Made by a program: the position numbers and the translations under genes
Assembly: GCF_900215435.1 (NCBI RefSeq)
Contig: NZ_OCMY01000002.1
Coordinates: 1 to 64,000 of the forward strand
DNA: 64,000 nucleotides
Reading direction: 5' to 3'
Origin: Candidatus Pantoea floridensis
GTDB lineage: Bacteria > Pseudomonadota > Gammaproteobacteria > Enterobacterales > Enterobacteriaceae
The notes under the pieces: model-generated
Told to the model about the DNA's origin: nothing
Database searches by the model: none
What the model saw: the letters and a program-made list of their open reading frames with translations, nothing else
Shown here: positions 8,271-17,677 of the stretch, in pieces
Layout: each line of letters starts with the position of its first letter
Position numbering within the stretch: the first letter of the stretch is position 1

Positions 8271-9590
8271 TTACTCTGAAGCGACAGAATCAAAACGACG
8301 CAGGCGCTGCGCCTCGGGATTGTGCTGCTCGCCGGGATCGAGCGGGCTAAGCAGGAAGCACCACGAAAGCATCGCGCTCACCAGGTACAGCGCGGCATAT
8401 CCCCAAACCACGCCCGAGGTGCCGAAGAGTGCGTTGAAGGCGCCATAGAGTGCCGGGCCAAAGAAGGTCGAAAGCCCGGCGGCGAAGCAGTAGATCGCCA
8501 TCGCATTGCCTTTATCTTTTGGCTGACACAGTGAAGAAAACAGTGCTGCGGCAGGGACATAGCCACACAAGGTGATGCCATATAAACAGGCGCAAATCAC
8601 GCTGAGCACAAAGCTGCCATGGCTCCATTGCGGCACGAAGTACATGAGTAGCATTGAAATACCGGAGCCGAGTCCGCCAAATACCGTCAATACCTTGCGC
8701 CAGCCGATGCGATCGCTGATTTTGCCGACGATCGGGTTAAAACTCATGCCAACCAGGCCCATGATCGTGATCAGGCTGAGGTATTCGGTTTGTGTAAAAC
8801 CGATCTGCTCGGTGAAAAAGCCCGGCAGGAAAATAAAGAAACCAAAGTAGGGCGTGGTGTTAATGATGCGGACCACGGCGGCGGCGGCAATGCGTGGTTC
8901 ACGCCACAGAATATCAATGCCGCCCATTAGCGTTCGGGCGGTGCCCTGCTGACGATGCTTTTCATCCAGCAGCGATTGATATCCGCTGCGCTCTTTCAGC
9001 GCGACGAGCATTACCAACATACCCAGCGCCACCAGCCCCAGCGACAGCCAGAAGGTGGCATATTCGCCAACCCATCTGATCGAGAAGATTGCCACCAGCG
9101 AACCCAGCGTCGGCAAGCCGCCGGTAAACGCCAGCCAGAACCAACCGGTTGCTGAGCCGCGCATCTCCGCGGGGGCGGCGGCCTGAATCCACACCAGAAA
9201 AGCATAGGCAAACATCGGATAAGCCACGCCGCGCAGGCCGTAAGTTAGCGCCAGCAGCAGTACGCTGTGTGAAGGGAGCGCAATGGCCAGAAACAGGACT
9301 TCGAATACAATCCAAATCAAACCGCCCGCCAGCATCACTTTGCGCGGACCAATTAACGTGGAGAGTGAACCGGCCAGCCATGAACCCAGGGTAACGGTCA
9401 CGCCGTAGAACGCGATCACCGCCGCCGCGATGTTGAGCGAAAAGCCATTTTCATGCAGGTAAGGAGCCAGATAGTTCGATTCGACGCCGTCGCCAATCAT
9501 AAACAGCAGCACAGCGACGTAGCCCCATGCCAGCGCGGGTGGAATGCCGAGGCGGAGCAGCCACGGATGGTTTGCAGGTGATGTTGTCAT
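8271..9590 (-). CDS. MFS transporter, polyol permease (RbtT/DalT/CsbX-like) family
   Basis: A 439-residue major-facilitator protein with about 12 hydrophobic segments. The opening LGIPPALAWGYVAVLLFMIGDGVESNYLAPYL resembles ribitol/D-arabinitol permeases (LWGYVAIAVFM-type). The loop 8-9 motif GKISDRIGWRKV is present. It is the first gene of the minus-strand operon and is divergent from the ROK regulator, which likely controls it through the palindrome at 9705-9715. Its spacing to the GMC gene is 10 bases. I infer that it imports the compound degraded by the operon; polyol transport is a family-level guess. Confidence 0.88.
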   Translation of the reverse strand: MTTSPANHPWLLRLGIPPALAWGYVAVLLFMIGDGVESNYLAPYLHENGFSLNIAAAVIAFYGVTVTLGSWLAGSLSTLIGPRKVMLAGGLIWIVFEVLFLAIALPSHSVLLLALTYGLRGVAYPMFAYAFLVWIQAAAPAEMRGSATGWFWLAFTGGLPTLGSLVAIFSIRWVGEYATFWLSLGLVALGMLVMLVALKERSGYQSLLDEKHRQQGTARTLMGGIDILWREPRIAAAAVVRIINTTPYFGFFIFLPGFFTEQIGFTQTEYLSLITIMGLVGMSFNPIVGKISDRIGWRKVLTVFGGLGSGISMLLMYFVPQWSHGSFVLSVICACLYGITLCGYVPAAALFSSLCQPKDKGNAMAIYCFAAGLSTFFGPALYGAFNALFGTSGVVWGYAALYLVSAMLSWCFLLSPLDPGEQHNPEAQRLRRFDSVASE

Positions 9591-9693
9591 TTTAATTTTT
9601 CCCTTGAGAGGTCATGATGATTTTTTGTTATTGGGATGAGCACGAACTCTAGAGCAATGGGTGCAAGCAGGATGGTGAGACCATCACAAAAGA

Positions 9694-9717
9694 TAGTAAA
9701 CGCTGTTTAGTAAACGC
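9694..9717. promoter_or_regulatory. Candidate ROK-repressor operator
   Basis: The 153-base gap between the divergent MFS operon and the ROK gene holds GTTTAGTAAAC (9705-9715), an inverted repeat of five bases around a central G. The string TAGTAAACGC also occurs twice, at 9694-9703 and 9708-9717, 14 bases apart. Position between divergent promoters and symmetry fit an operator for the adjacent regulator. Binding is inferred only. Confidence 0.5.
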
Positions 9718-9743
9718 GTCTGCTGTGGATGCAGGGAGAGAAA

Positions 9744-10916
9744 ATGAAGCCGGTTGGACTGAACAATTTTCACGTACGCAAACACAATAAGGCCGTGTTT
9801 ATTGACCTGATGTGGCGCCATAAACAGCTCAGCAAATCGCAGCTGGCCCAGCTCAGTGGATTGACGATCCCCGCTGCCAGTAAAATTTTGCAGGCGCTGC
9901 TGGATGAGGGAAAACTTCAGCATTCCCATGCTGTGATGAGCACCCGTGGCAACAGCAACGGCAGTTTTCAACTGCCTTCCGAAGGGCCGTGGACGCTGTG
10001 TTTGTGCGTGAAGCCAACCAGTATTGAACGGCAGCTGGCTGATGCGCAGCTCGTGCCGCAAGGCGACTATCAGCAAACCACGATCAACGCTGAGACGCCG
10101 GAAGCACTACTCAATGAGATTGAAGCGGTATGGCGGCAAACCTGTAAACAGTGGCCGAAGCGGCGCATTAATCTGGCGTTGGCGGTACATGGCCAGGTCG
10201 ATCCGGTGACTGGCGTATCACAGCATATGCCGCAGGCCGCGTGGAAGACGCCGCTGCAGATGAAATTTCTGCTGGAGGAGAAGCTTGGCGTTGAAGTCCG
10301 CGTCGATAACGACTGCGTGATGCTGGCGCTGGCTGAAAAGTGGCTCAATCGCAACGCGTTGAGTGAGTTCTGCGTCATCAACGTCGATTACGGTATTGGA
10401 TCGTCCTTCGTGATTAACGGTGAAATCTTTCGCGGCAATCTTTATGGCAGTGGCCAGATCGGCCACACCATTATTGTGCCCAACGGCTTACGCTGCAGCT
10501 GCGGACGCCAGGGTTGTCTGGAAACGGTAGCGTCCCTTAGCGCGTTAAAACAGGCTGCTCATCAGCGAGCACCGCAGGCAGCGCAGCCCTCGAGCAAGCA
10601 GTTGCTGGCCGCGTGGCAAGCGGGCGAGCCGTGGATCGTGGCGTGGGCGCAGCGTGCAGCAGAGGCGATCGGCATGAGCTTGTATAATTTTCTCAATACG
10701 CTGAATATTAACCAGATTTGGTTATATGGACGCAGCTGTACTTTCGGTGAAAATTGGCTGCACAGCATCGTGCAGCAGATTGATTTCAATCCTTTCGATC
10801 CGCGCGATGCGCTGAAAAGCAAAGGCACAAATGTGCATTTTGGCCAGTTAGATCGCGCGCGTCAGGTGCTGGGTATCGGTTATTTGTATGTGGAAGCCGA
10901 TCCCAGCGCGGCCTGA
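9744..10916 (+). CDS. ROK-family transcriptional regulator (NagC/Mlc/XylR type)
   Basis: A 390-residue regulator with an N-terminal MarR-like winged helix (LSKSQLAQLSGLTIPAASKIL, helix-turn-helix near residues 30-50) and a ROK sugar-kinase-like domain. The Zn site is intact: His in GQIGHTI and Cys residues in CSCGRQGCLE. The kinase-type Asp is kept in VDNDCVMLALAE, but no N-terminal ATP phosphate loop is visible, as expected for a regulator. I chose the ATG at 9744 (GGAGAG six bases upstream) over the ATG at 9729. Divergent from the MFS-GMC-M24-SDR-PanE operon, it is the probable repressor, released by the imported sugar-like ligand. Confidence 0.92.
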   Translation: MKPVGLNNFHVRKHNKAVFIDLMWRHKQLSKSQLAQLSGLTIPAASKILQALLDEGKLQHSHAVMSTRGNSNGSFQLPSEGPWTLCLCVKPTSIERQLADAQLVPQGDYQQTTINAETPEALLNEIEAVWRQTCKQWPKRRINLALAVHGQVDPVTGVSQHMPQAAWKTPLQMKFLLEEKLGVEVRVDNDCVMLALAEKWLNRNALSEFCVINVDYGIGSSFVINGEIFRGNLYGSGQIGHTIIVPNGLRCSCGRQGCLETVASLSALKQAAHQRAPQAAQPSSKQLLAAWQAGEPWIVAWAQRAAEAIGMSLYNFLNTLNINQIWLYGRSCTFGENWLHSIVQQIDFNPFDPRDALKSKGTNVHFGQLDRARQVLGIGYLYVEADPSAA

Positions 10917-10944
10917 AGGCTGCAAAGCAAGGCCAGTTTATGCA

Positions 10945-10964
10945 GGTGCGCATGAATGCGCACC
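10945..10964. repeat. Family A palindrome, GGTGCGCAT-core
   Basis: GGTGCGCATGAATGCGCACC: nine-base arms, two-base centre, followed by CCTACGAAAAACCGGCGATATC, the same flank seen at the 3.5-kb and 20.9-kb copies. It lies between the convergent ROK and SDR genes. Confidence 0.8.
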
Positions 10965-11024
10965 CTACGAAAAACCGGCGATATCAACGATCGGCATTAG
11001 CCCAGCCATACCTACCTTGCGCTA

Positions 11025-11771
11025 TCACACCTGCGCCATACCGCCATCGACAAACAGTTCGGCGGCATTGATAAAGCTGGATGCATCAGACGCCAAAAAC
11101 GCCACCACTTTGCCGATCTCTTCCGCTTCCCCCAGGCGACCCAACGGCACCTGTGCCGCTAGCGCATCAAACAATCCCTGACGCTGATCTTCGCTCACCA
11201 AGCCACCTAAGCCTGGCGTGCGCACCGGTCCTGGGCTGACAACGTTAACGCGAATGCCGCGATCTTTCACGTCCAGCGCCCACGAGCGGGCAAAGTTGCG
11301 TACTGCCGCTTTACTGGCGCTGTAGACGCTGAAACCGGCAGTGCCCTGAACCGAAGTGGTGGAGGAGGTGAGGATCACCGAGGCGTGGTCGCTGAGCAGC
11401 GGCAGCGCCTTTTGCACCGTGAACAGTACGCCGCGAACGTTGGTGCCAAAAATGCGGTCAAAATGCTCTTCGGTGATGGCACCGAGCGGCAACATATCGC
11501 CGCCGCCCGCGTTGGCAAAAAGTATATCCAGCCGCCCCGCCTGTTGGGCGATTTCTGCATACACATTATCGAGGTCGCTCAGCAGTGAAGCATCAGCGCG
11601 AATGCCGGTGGCGCTGGCACCGATGCGGGCCACCGCCGCATCAAGCTCCGCCTGACGACGTCCGGTGATAAATACGCGGGCGCCTTGTGCCGCTAACTCT
11701 TGCGCTGATGCTAAACCGATACCCGTGGTGCCGCCGGTTACCAGTGCGATTTTACCGTTAAGCGTATTCAT
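11025..11771 (-). CDS. Short-chain dehydrogenase/reductase (SDR)
   Basis: A 248-residue classical SDR: cofactor motif TGGTTGIG (residues 12-19), GR at the end of beta-2 suggesting NADP preference (FITGRR), ANAGG, catalytic Ser in TSSTTS, YSASK, and the DGGMAQV terminus. GGAGAAG precedes the ATG. It is divergent from a LysR regulator with about 146 bases between them, the usual arrangement for a LysR-controlled oxidoreductase. Physiological substrate unknown; members of this group are often quinone- or aldehyde-stress induced. Confidence 0.9.
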   Translation of the reverse strand: MNTLNGKIALVTGGTTGIGLASAQELAAQGARVFITGRRQAELDAAVARIGASATGIRADASLLSDLDNVYAEIAQQAGRLDILFANAGGGDMLPLGAITEEHFDRIFGTNVRGVLFTVQKALPLLSDHASVILTSSTTSVQGTAGFSVYSASKAAVRNFARSWALDVKDRGIRVNVVSPGPVRTPGLGGLVSEDQRQGLFDALAAQVPLGRLGEAEEIGKVVAFLASDASSFINAAELFVDGGMAQV

Positions 11772-11917
11772 GTGTACTTCTCCAAATGTAATGGGGTTGA
11801 GATGACTGCGTTGCAGTGCATGAGAAGCACTCTATTCCTGCTGAGTTTGGTGATAAATGGTGTAAAATCGAAAGGACTATTTCTGTAGGTGGATAATGCG
11901 GGCTTGAGGAAAACGGC

Positions 11918-12838
11918 GTGGATCAGTTAATGGCAATACGCGCGTTTGCACGCGTAGTAGAAGCAGGCAATTTTACCCGTGCGGCAGATTCACTGGATAT
12001 GCCCAACGCCACGCTCAGCAAGCTGGTGCAGGAGTTGGAAGCGCATCTTGGCATTCTCCTGCTGCAGCGCACCACGCGACGCGTTACGGTGACGCCCGAA
12101 GGGCGCGACTATTACGAAAAGGCGCTGCGCATCGTGCGTGATTTGGAAGATATCGACCACTCTTTCAACGCGGAAAGCGTTAAACCCAGCGGCTATTTGC
12201 GTATCGACATTGGCGGATCCACCGCGCGCGATGTATTAATTCCTTTGTTGCCGGATTTTATCGCACGCTATCCGGAAATCCGCCTTGATCTTGGCGTCTC
12301 AGACCGTGCAGTAGATTTAATCAGTGGCAATGTCGATTGCGTCATTCGTGGCGGTCCGCTGAGTGATTCTTCGCTGGTGGCGCGACATTTGGGCGATGCT
12401 GAGCTCATCACCTGCGCCGCGCCCGCGTATCTGAAAACGTATGGCGTGCCGGCTTATCCGCAGGAGCTACGCAACGGTCATCGGCTGGTCAGCTATTTAT
12501 CGCCACAAAGTGGCCGGGCGTTTCCGTTTCGCTTTGCGCGTGATGAGGACGTGTTGGAAATCAAGGCTGCACATCGCATTGGTGTGAATGAAAGCAATGC
12601 ACATCTGGCAACGGCGGTGGCGGGATTGGGGATTATTCAGACCTTCCGCTATGCGGCAGCAGCCGATCTGGAAGCGGGACGCTTAGTCGAGATACTTGCC
12701 GCATGGCAACCGGCAAGATACCCATTTCACGTGGTTTATCCGCAAAATCGGCATCTTACGCAGCGCCTACGGGTGTTTATCGAATGGTTACGCGACGTGT
12801 TTCCCGCACGGCTATTAGCAACAAAACGGTCGCCATAA
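11918..12838 (+). CDS. LysR-family transcriptional regulator
   Basis: A 306-residue LTTR with the N-terminal helix-turn-helix (AFARVVEAGNFTRAADSLDMPNATLSKLVQELE, residues about 9-41) and a substrate-binding domain with SGYLRIDIGGSTARDVLIP and the DCVIRGGPLSDSSLVAR segment typical of the CrgA/YafC-like subgroup. It starts with GTG, preceded by TGAGGA. Divergent to the SDR gene at 11025-11771, which it probably regulates. Its stop codon lies inside a hairpin of the family A repeat (12826-12848). Confidence 0.93.
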   Translation: MDQLMAIRAFARVVEAGNFTRAADSLDMPNATLSKLVQELEAHLGILLLQRTTRRVTVTPEGRDYYEKALRIVRDLEDIDHSFNAESVKPSGYLRIDIGGSTARDVLIPLLPDFIARYPEIRLDLGVSDRAVDLISGNVDCVIRGGPLSDSSLVARHLGDAELITCAAPAYLKTYGVPAYPQELRNGHRLVSYLSPQSGRAFPFRFARDEDVLEIKAAHRIGVNESNAHLATAVAGLGIIQTFRYAAAADLEAGRLVEILAAWQPARYPFHVVYPQNRHLTQRLRVFIEWLRDVFPARLLATKRSP

Positions 12839-12848
12839 AGGCGACCGT
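12826..12848. repeat. Family A hairpin overlapping the lysR stop codon
   Basis: ACGGTCGCC (12826-12834), loop ATAAA, GGCGACCGT (12840-12848): a perfect nine-base stem that contains the TAA stop of the LysR gene. The core is the same GGTCGCCAT sequence as the other repeats. No T-tract follows, so it is not a canonical terminator, but it lies between two convergent genes. Confidence 0.7.
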
Positions 12849-12884
12849 CATTGATGTCGTAGGGCGAATCAAACGCTGCAGACG

Positions 12885-13781
12885 TTATAGCGTACCGGTA
12901 CCACCATCCGAGCACCACACTTGTCCGGAGGTGAAGCTGTTATTCACCTGCGCAAAGGTCACATACAGCGGGGCGATCTCAGCCGGTTGTCCAGGGCGAC
13001 CCAGCGGGGCCGATTCACCAAACTTCTCAACTTTCTCTTGCGGCTGGCCGCCGCAAACCTGCAGCGCAGTCCAGTATGGACCCGGGGCGACCGCGTTGAC
13101 GCGGATTTTATCTTTGCCCAGCTGTTGCGCCAGCGCTTTAGTAAAGGCAACGATTGAGGCTTTGGTCTGGGCATAATCCAGCAAAATCGCGCTCGGTTGG
13201 TAAGCCTGAACCGAGGAGGTATTGATGATGGAAGATCCTGCAGGCAAATATTCCAGCGCCGCTTTGGTGATCCAGAACATCGCGTAGACGTTAGTTTTGA
13301 ACGTCGCATCAAAATCTTCGGTGGAAAGGGTACGGATTGACTCATTAAACTGTTGGCGACCCGCGTTGTTAACCAGAATATCCAGCCCGCCAAGCTGTTC
13401 AGCAGCCTGTTTTACCAGCTCCTGACAAAATTTTTCAGAACGAATGTCACCCGGAATCGCCACCGCTTTACGGCCTTCTGCTTCAATCAGTTGCACAACT
13501 TCAGCGGCATCGGATTCCTCTTCGGGCAGATAGTTGATCGCCACATCAGCCCCTTCTCGGGCATAAGCGATAGCGACGGCACGGCCAATACCGGAATCAC
13601 CGCCGGTGATCAGCGCCTTACGTCCGGTAAGTTTACCGCTGCCGCGATAACTGGTTTCACCATGATCTGGACGGGGATCCATTTTGCTTGCTAAACCAGG
13701 CATCGGTTGCTGCTGTTTTTTAAATGGCGGAACCGGATACTCTTCAGTAATTAAGGTCTTATTAGTGGTTTGCACAGTCAT
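12885..13781 (-). CDS. YghA-type SDR family oxidoreductase
   Basis: A 298-residue SDR with the N-terminal extension typical of the YghA/YhdF group (EEYPVPPFKKQQQPMPGLASKMDP region, proline/lysine rich) before the cofactor motif TGGDSGIG. It also has NNAGRQQ, catalytic Ser in NTSSVQAYQPS, YAQTK and CSDGGTGTL. E. coli YghA (about 294 residues) has the same plan and reduces aldehydes/2-keto compounds with NADPH. The start at 13781 is preferred since GGAGA lies six bases upstream; the ATG four codons earlier overlaps that site. Stand-alone gene, probably stress induced. Confidence 0.9.
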   Translation of the reverse strand: MTVQTTNKTLITEEYPVPPFKKQQQPMPGLASKMDPRPDHGETSYRGSGKLTGRKALITGGDSGIGRAVAIAYAREGADVAINYLPEEESDAAEVVQLIEAEGRKAVAIPGDIRSEKFCQELVKQAAEQLGGLDILVNNAGRQQFNESIRTLSTEDFDATFKTNVYAMFWITKAALEYLPAGSSIINTSSVQAYQPSAILLDYAQTKASIVAFTKALAQQLGKDKIRVNAVAPGPYWTALQVCGGQPQEKVEKFGESAPLGRPGQPAEIAPLYVTFAQVNNSFTSGQVWCSDGGTGTL

Positions 13782-14031
13782 ATATATCTCCATGTCGCAT
13801 GATGTGAATAAATTAAGCCTGGCATAAATGTGATATTTGTCACGTTAAAAAATGAACAATCAAATTTATTAAGACGAATCGGCATTAGGGCGCGCTGCAA
13901 ATTGTTAGCAGTTAAGTCAGGTTATTAACAATATTTGTCGGGGGAAGTTTAATGCTTGAGGGGGGACGACAACGGGCGTCCATGCCCGGGCGAGGTTCCA
14001 GCAAGCTGCATACTACTTGCAGCTGTAATAG

Positions 14032-14184
14032 CTACTTCTTACCGCCTTTCTTACCAGCTTCGGAGGCTTTTGCAGGGTCGTCTTTGAAACTACCGCCGCT
14101 TTTCTCTCCGCCTTTTTTACCGGCATCAGACGCTTTCTTTTTATCGTCAGCGAAATTACCGGAACCGCCTCTATGCTCAGCCAT
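14032..14184 (-). CDS. yciG: YciG-like KGG-repeat stress protein
   Basis: A 50-residue hydrophilic protein that starts MAEHRGGSGNFADDKKKASD and carries the repeated Ala-Gly-Lys-Lys-Gly-Gly motif (KASDAGKKGG, then KASEAGKKGG). The first dozen residues match E. coli YciG, an RpoS-regulated protein linked to acid/heat tolerance and swarming. GAGAGGA precedes the ATG at 14184; a longer reading frame upstream (to 14253) is not needed. The family is thought to be intrinsically disordered and desiccation/stress related. Confidence 0.9.
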   Translation of the reverse strand: MAEHRGGSGNFADDKKKASDAGKKGGEKSGGSFKDDPAKASEAGKKGGKK

Positions 14185-14301
14185 AAAACATCCTCTCATG
14201 AGTTGTTGTTGCATGGCGGAAATAACTTCTTCGACGCCATGCCCGTGCTGCAAATTTAAGATTAGCGATGTTCCGATTAATCACAAGCGCAGCGACAGCG
14301 A

Positions 14302-15456
14302 TTATTTAGTCTCCGTGGGACTGATGACCTTAAAATAGGTGCCGCTATAAGGGATGGGCAGAAAATCATGAAATATCTGCTGCAGCGTTTTCTCCGGATC
14401 AACGTCAGTAAATAACTGGGGATAGAGGGTTTTTGCCATAAACTCCGTGGCGGCAATGTGCCAGGGACTTAGATAGAAGTTCATCCAGATCGCTGCGGCG
14501 TGTCCATTGCGCAGCGCATGCAACTCGCGTAAACCGTTTTGCTGCGCGGTGAGCTGTTTAAAACTGGTGAGCACCGCGGCTGGCGCTACTTCAGGGCCGA
14601 GCTTGAGCAAACCCTGCGATGCGTTATCGCCGAAGCCCGTGGCGAAGTAGAAATCAGGCTGAGCGGCAATCACGCTTTCTTCACTAAGACGTCCGAAAAC
14701 CCCATGCTGGGTTTTGCTGGCAATGTTAGCGCCGCCCGCCGCATTCAGTAATTCGCCCAGGCTGCCGTTAATGGCGGTTACGCAGCATTCGTTGCGTCGG
14801 CCGAGATGCAGTTGCAATAGTACCGAGGGTTTTGCGCCCTGATAGCGGGCTAAGCGCTGGCGGATAACCTGCATATGTGCGTCGTAGAAGCGGTTAAATG
14901 CCTGCGCTCGCGCTTGTTGATTCAGTACTTCACCGAAGATCTCCACGCTGCGGCGCGTATTTTTCAGCAGATGCACGCGCAGATCGATTTTCACCACCGG
15001 AATATGCGCTGCTTTTAGCATGCTCACCAAACGCAGATCGGCATCATCGTAGCGCGCCAGGCTTGGCAATATCACCACGTCGGGCTGCAGCGCCAGAATT
15101 TGCTCGGGATTCATTGCATTCGGGCCGCCAGAACCCAGCGACGGGATCTTCAACATCTGTGGAAACTGGCGCGCAAAACTGTTCCAGGTCTGGCTGTCGT
15201 ATTTCTTCAGATCCTGCGGCCACGCCACGATATGCTGAAAAGGATCGCCCGGCTCCAGCAGCGCCAGCGTATACAGCATGCGGCTTTCGCCTAACACAAT
15301 GCGTTGTGGATGATCGGGAATTTCAACGCGATTACCGTCAATGTCGGTGATGCTTTTCGCCCATGCAGCGCTGCTAAGCGCTAGCATCAACAGGATCGCG
15401 CCGAGGAGGGAAGGCGCACGCAATGCGCCTGATAGACGTACGGAATCAGAATTCAA
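14302..15456 (-). CDS. Periplasmic binding protein of iron/siderophore (TroA/BtuF-like) type
   Basis: A 384-residue class III substrate-binding protein with an N-terminal signal segment (LLGAILLMLALSSAAWA) and the fold-typical DIDGNRVEIPDHPQRIV, QPDVVILPSLA and VLLQLHLGRR segments. It overlaps the end of the TonB receptor gene by 11 bases and starts with TTG (GAGG six bases upstream, inside the receptor's last codons), so it is translationally coupled to it. No permease or ATPase gene follows, so the importer partner must be elsewhere. Likely role: periplasmic capture of the ferric-siderophore brought in by the receptor. Confidence 0.85.
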   Translation of the reverse strand: MNSDSVRLSGALRAPSLLGAILLMLALSSAAWAKSITDIDGNRVEIPDHPQRIVLGESRMLYTLALLEPGDPFQHIVAWPQDLKKYDSQTWNSFARQFPQMLKIPSLGSGGPNAMNPEQILALQPDVVILPSLARYDDADLRLVSMLKAAHIPVVKIDLRVHLLKNTRRSVEIFGEVLNQQARAQAFNRFYDAHMQVIRQRLARYQGAKPSVLLQLHLGRRNECCVTAINGSLGELLNAAGGANIASKTQHGVFGRLSEESVIAAQPDFYFATGFGDNASQGLLKLGPEVAPAAVLTSFKQLTAQQNGLRELHALRNGHAAAIWMNFYLSPWHIAATEFMAKTLYPQLFTDVDPEKTLQQIFHDFLPIPYSGTYFKVISPTETK

Positions 15457-17575
15457 CGCTGGCCTCGAGCATCAGGTTGCGGGTTTCGCCTTCACGCACG
15501 CGTAAGTTACCGCCGCTGGAGGTGTAATAGTGCTTGTTAAACAGATTATTCAGATTCAGTTTCAACTGCGTTTTTTCGCCAAATAGTGAGTTATTCCAGG
15601 CGATAAAGCTATCCGCGACGACGTAATCCGGCATGGTGAAACTATTTTCCGGATCGCCTGCGCGGCTGCCAACGTAACGCGCGCCGCCGCCAACGCGGAA
15701 GTCGCCCGGAATGCCGGAGATGGCCAAGTTATGGCTCAGATAGAGCGCGCCAGAATGGCGGGGTGCATTCTGCAGCCGATTGCCGTTGTTGGCTGCGTTT
15801 ACGCCGTCATCAACGATTTCTGCTTTGTCGTAACTGTAATTGGCGCTGAGATCCCAGCCCGGTAATACTTCGCCATTTAACTCAAATTCCGCCCCGCTGG
15901 AGCGGGCTTTATTAATGGCGCGTGTGGTGCCATTTATGGAGAGCGACATGTCTCGCTCGTTGATGCGATACAGCGCCACGCTGGCAAAAAGCTTCGGTGA
16001 AATCTGCCATTTGCTGCCCACTTCCCAGGTTGTGCCCTGTTCCGGTTTGCCCACATTGCCATCATCATCCACATCGGTGGAGGGCGTAAAGGATTTGCTG
16101 ACGCTGGAGTATAGCGAAACGTCTGGGGTTATTTTGTATATCAAACCGACCTGCGGCAGGAATTTATTGCCTTCGCTATCCAGGGTTTGCACCACCGGAT
16201 CGAAGCCTTTCGAGGCGCGTTGTTCATAATGCTGGTAGCGTCCGCCAAGCACCGCAATCCAGTTCTCCGTCAGGCTGATACTGTCTTTGGCATACAGCGA
16301 GCGGCTATGCGTGCGGTTCAGGTTATTGGCGTTGGCGCTGTTTTCCGTCGTGCTATTGGTGATGGGTGATAAAATATCGTACTGCGGGTCGTTCAGGTTA
16401 AATGCGCTGTTGGCTTTGCCCTGGAACTGATGTGCGCGGTAGGTTTGGATCATCTCGTAATCGGTGCCCAGCACGATATCGTGCGTCATGCCGAACGCTT
16501 GTTGTGACCCGATCAGATCCCACGATACGTATTTGGTTTTATGGTTAAAGCCGCGGTTAGCATCGGCGCGACGCGTCACCACGCCGGTGGTGGGATTGAT
16601 TGCGGTAACGCGCACTTCGTTGTTGTCGTACTGGCGCTGGTTCCAACCGAGCGTAACGCGGGTACTCCACTCATCATTAAATTGCCAGTCGTAATGGGCG
16701 TTGAGCGTTTTGTTGTGGCCCCACGCGTGGTTGGCTTTATCATCAAGACGATCCTTGTAACCGATATCAACAGGTTTGCCGTTAATAAACGCCGTGCCAC
16801 GGTCGTATGGGATGTCATATTGATAATCCTCATAGCTGATGAGGAAACTGGCTTGTTCGCCAAACCATTGAAGTGAGGGCGCAATGAGCGTGTGCTTGTC
16901 ACTGCCAAAATTACGCCAGTAATCCTGATTTTGTTTTTCCGCAATCAGACGGAAGGCGAAGCCGTTGCCAAGCGGTCCGGTGACATCAACGGTGCCTGCG
17001 CCGCCGCCTTCACTGGAGGTCTTACCGCTCACTTTGGTGTGCCACTCATATTGCGGCTTTTTGCTGATAACATTGATGACGCCGCCCGGATTCTGAATGC
17101 CATACAGCAGCGAGGCTGAGCCTTTCAATACTTCTACGCGCTCGGTCGTGGCATCAAAATTCAGGCCCTGGCTGCTGCGAACGCCGTCGCGGTAGATCGA
17201 GCCATCTGAATTACTGCCAAAACCACGCCGAACAAAACCATCTTCGGTACCCGCCAGCGTGTTGCCTTCGGTCACGCCGCTGACGAAGCGCATCGCATCG
17301 GCAAGGCTGGATGCTTGATAATCTTCAAGCTGTTGCTGCGTCACCACGCTCACCGACTGCGCCTGGTTTATGCGAGGCGTTGGCGTTTTACTCCCTACCG
17401 AGCTGCTAGTGGCGTTATAGCCTTGCGCCGCGGTTTCATCGGCCGATACCGTCAGCGTAGTGTTTTCCTCGGCCGCAAAACTGCTGGCCGAACCCCAAAG
17501 GGTGGCACCATAAATCGCCGCAAGGATCGCGGGATGGCGTTTTGATTTAAAAGCGCATGGCAGATTATTATTCAT
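15446..17575 (-). CDS. TonB-dependent ferric-siderophore receptor
   Basis: A 709-residue outer-membrane receptor with a signal peptide (ending about SSFAA), a TonB-box-like TLTVSADE, a plug domain (INQAQSVSVVTQQQLEDYQ to GSASLLYGIQNPGGVINVISKKP) and a 22-strand barrel ending LNLNNLFNKHYYTSS ... EASVEF with terminal Phe. It belongs to the FhuA/FoxA/FcuA hydroxamate-type TIGR01783 group. A Fur-like site lies about 100 bases upstream (17678-17696). The operon continues with the periplasmic binding protein. The precise siderophore cannot be named from sequence. Confidence 0.92.
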   Translation of the reverse strand: MNNNLPCAFKSKRHPAILAAIYGATLWGSASSFAAEENTTLTVSADETAAQGYNATSSSVGSKTPTPRINQAQSVSVVTQQQLEDYQASSLADAMRFVSGVTEGNTLAGTEDGFVRRGFGSNSDGSIYRDGVRSSQGLNFDATTERVEVLKGSASLLYGIQNPGGVINVISKKPQYEWHTKVSGKTSSEGGGAGTVDVTGPLGNGFAFRLIAEKQNQDYWRNFGSDKHTLIAPSLQWFGEQASFLISYEDYQYDIPYDRGTAFINGKPVDIGYKDRLDDKANHAWGHNKTLNAHYDWQFNDEWSTRVTLGWNQRQYDNNEVRVTAINPTTGVVTRRADANRGFNHKTKYVSWDLIGSQQAFGMTHDIVLGTDYEMIQTYRAHQFQGKANSAFNLNDPQYDILSPITNSTTENSANANNLNRTHSRSLYAKDSISLTENWIAVLGGRYQHYEQRASKGFDPVVQTLDSEGNKFLPQVGLIYKITPDVSLYSSVSKSFTPSTDVDDDGNVGKPEQGTTWEVGSKWQISPKLFASVALYRINERDMSLSINGTTRAINKARSSGAEFELNGEVLPGWDLSANYSYDKAEIVDDGVNAANNGNRLQNAPRHSGALYLSHNLAISGIPGDFRVGGGARYVGSRAGDPENSFTMPDYVVADSFIAWNNSLFGEKTQLKLNLNNLFNKHYYTSSGGNLRVREGETRNLMLEASVEF

Positions 17576-17677
17576 GTAATTAAACCTGGTGTTATTACGG
17601 GATTAATATTCATCCGTGAATCGAAGTGAGTGGTTAATTTTGCGTAATGTCGTGCGGCGTTAAATAGCCAATGTAAT

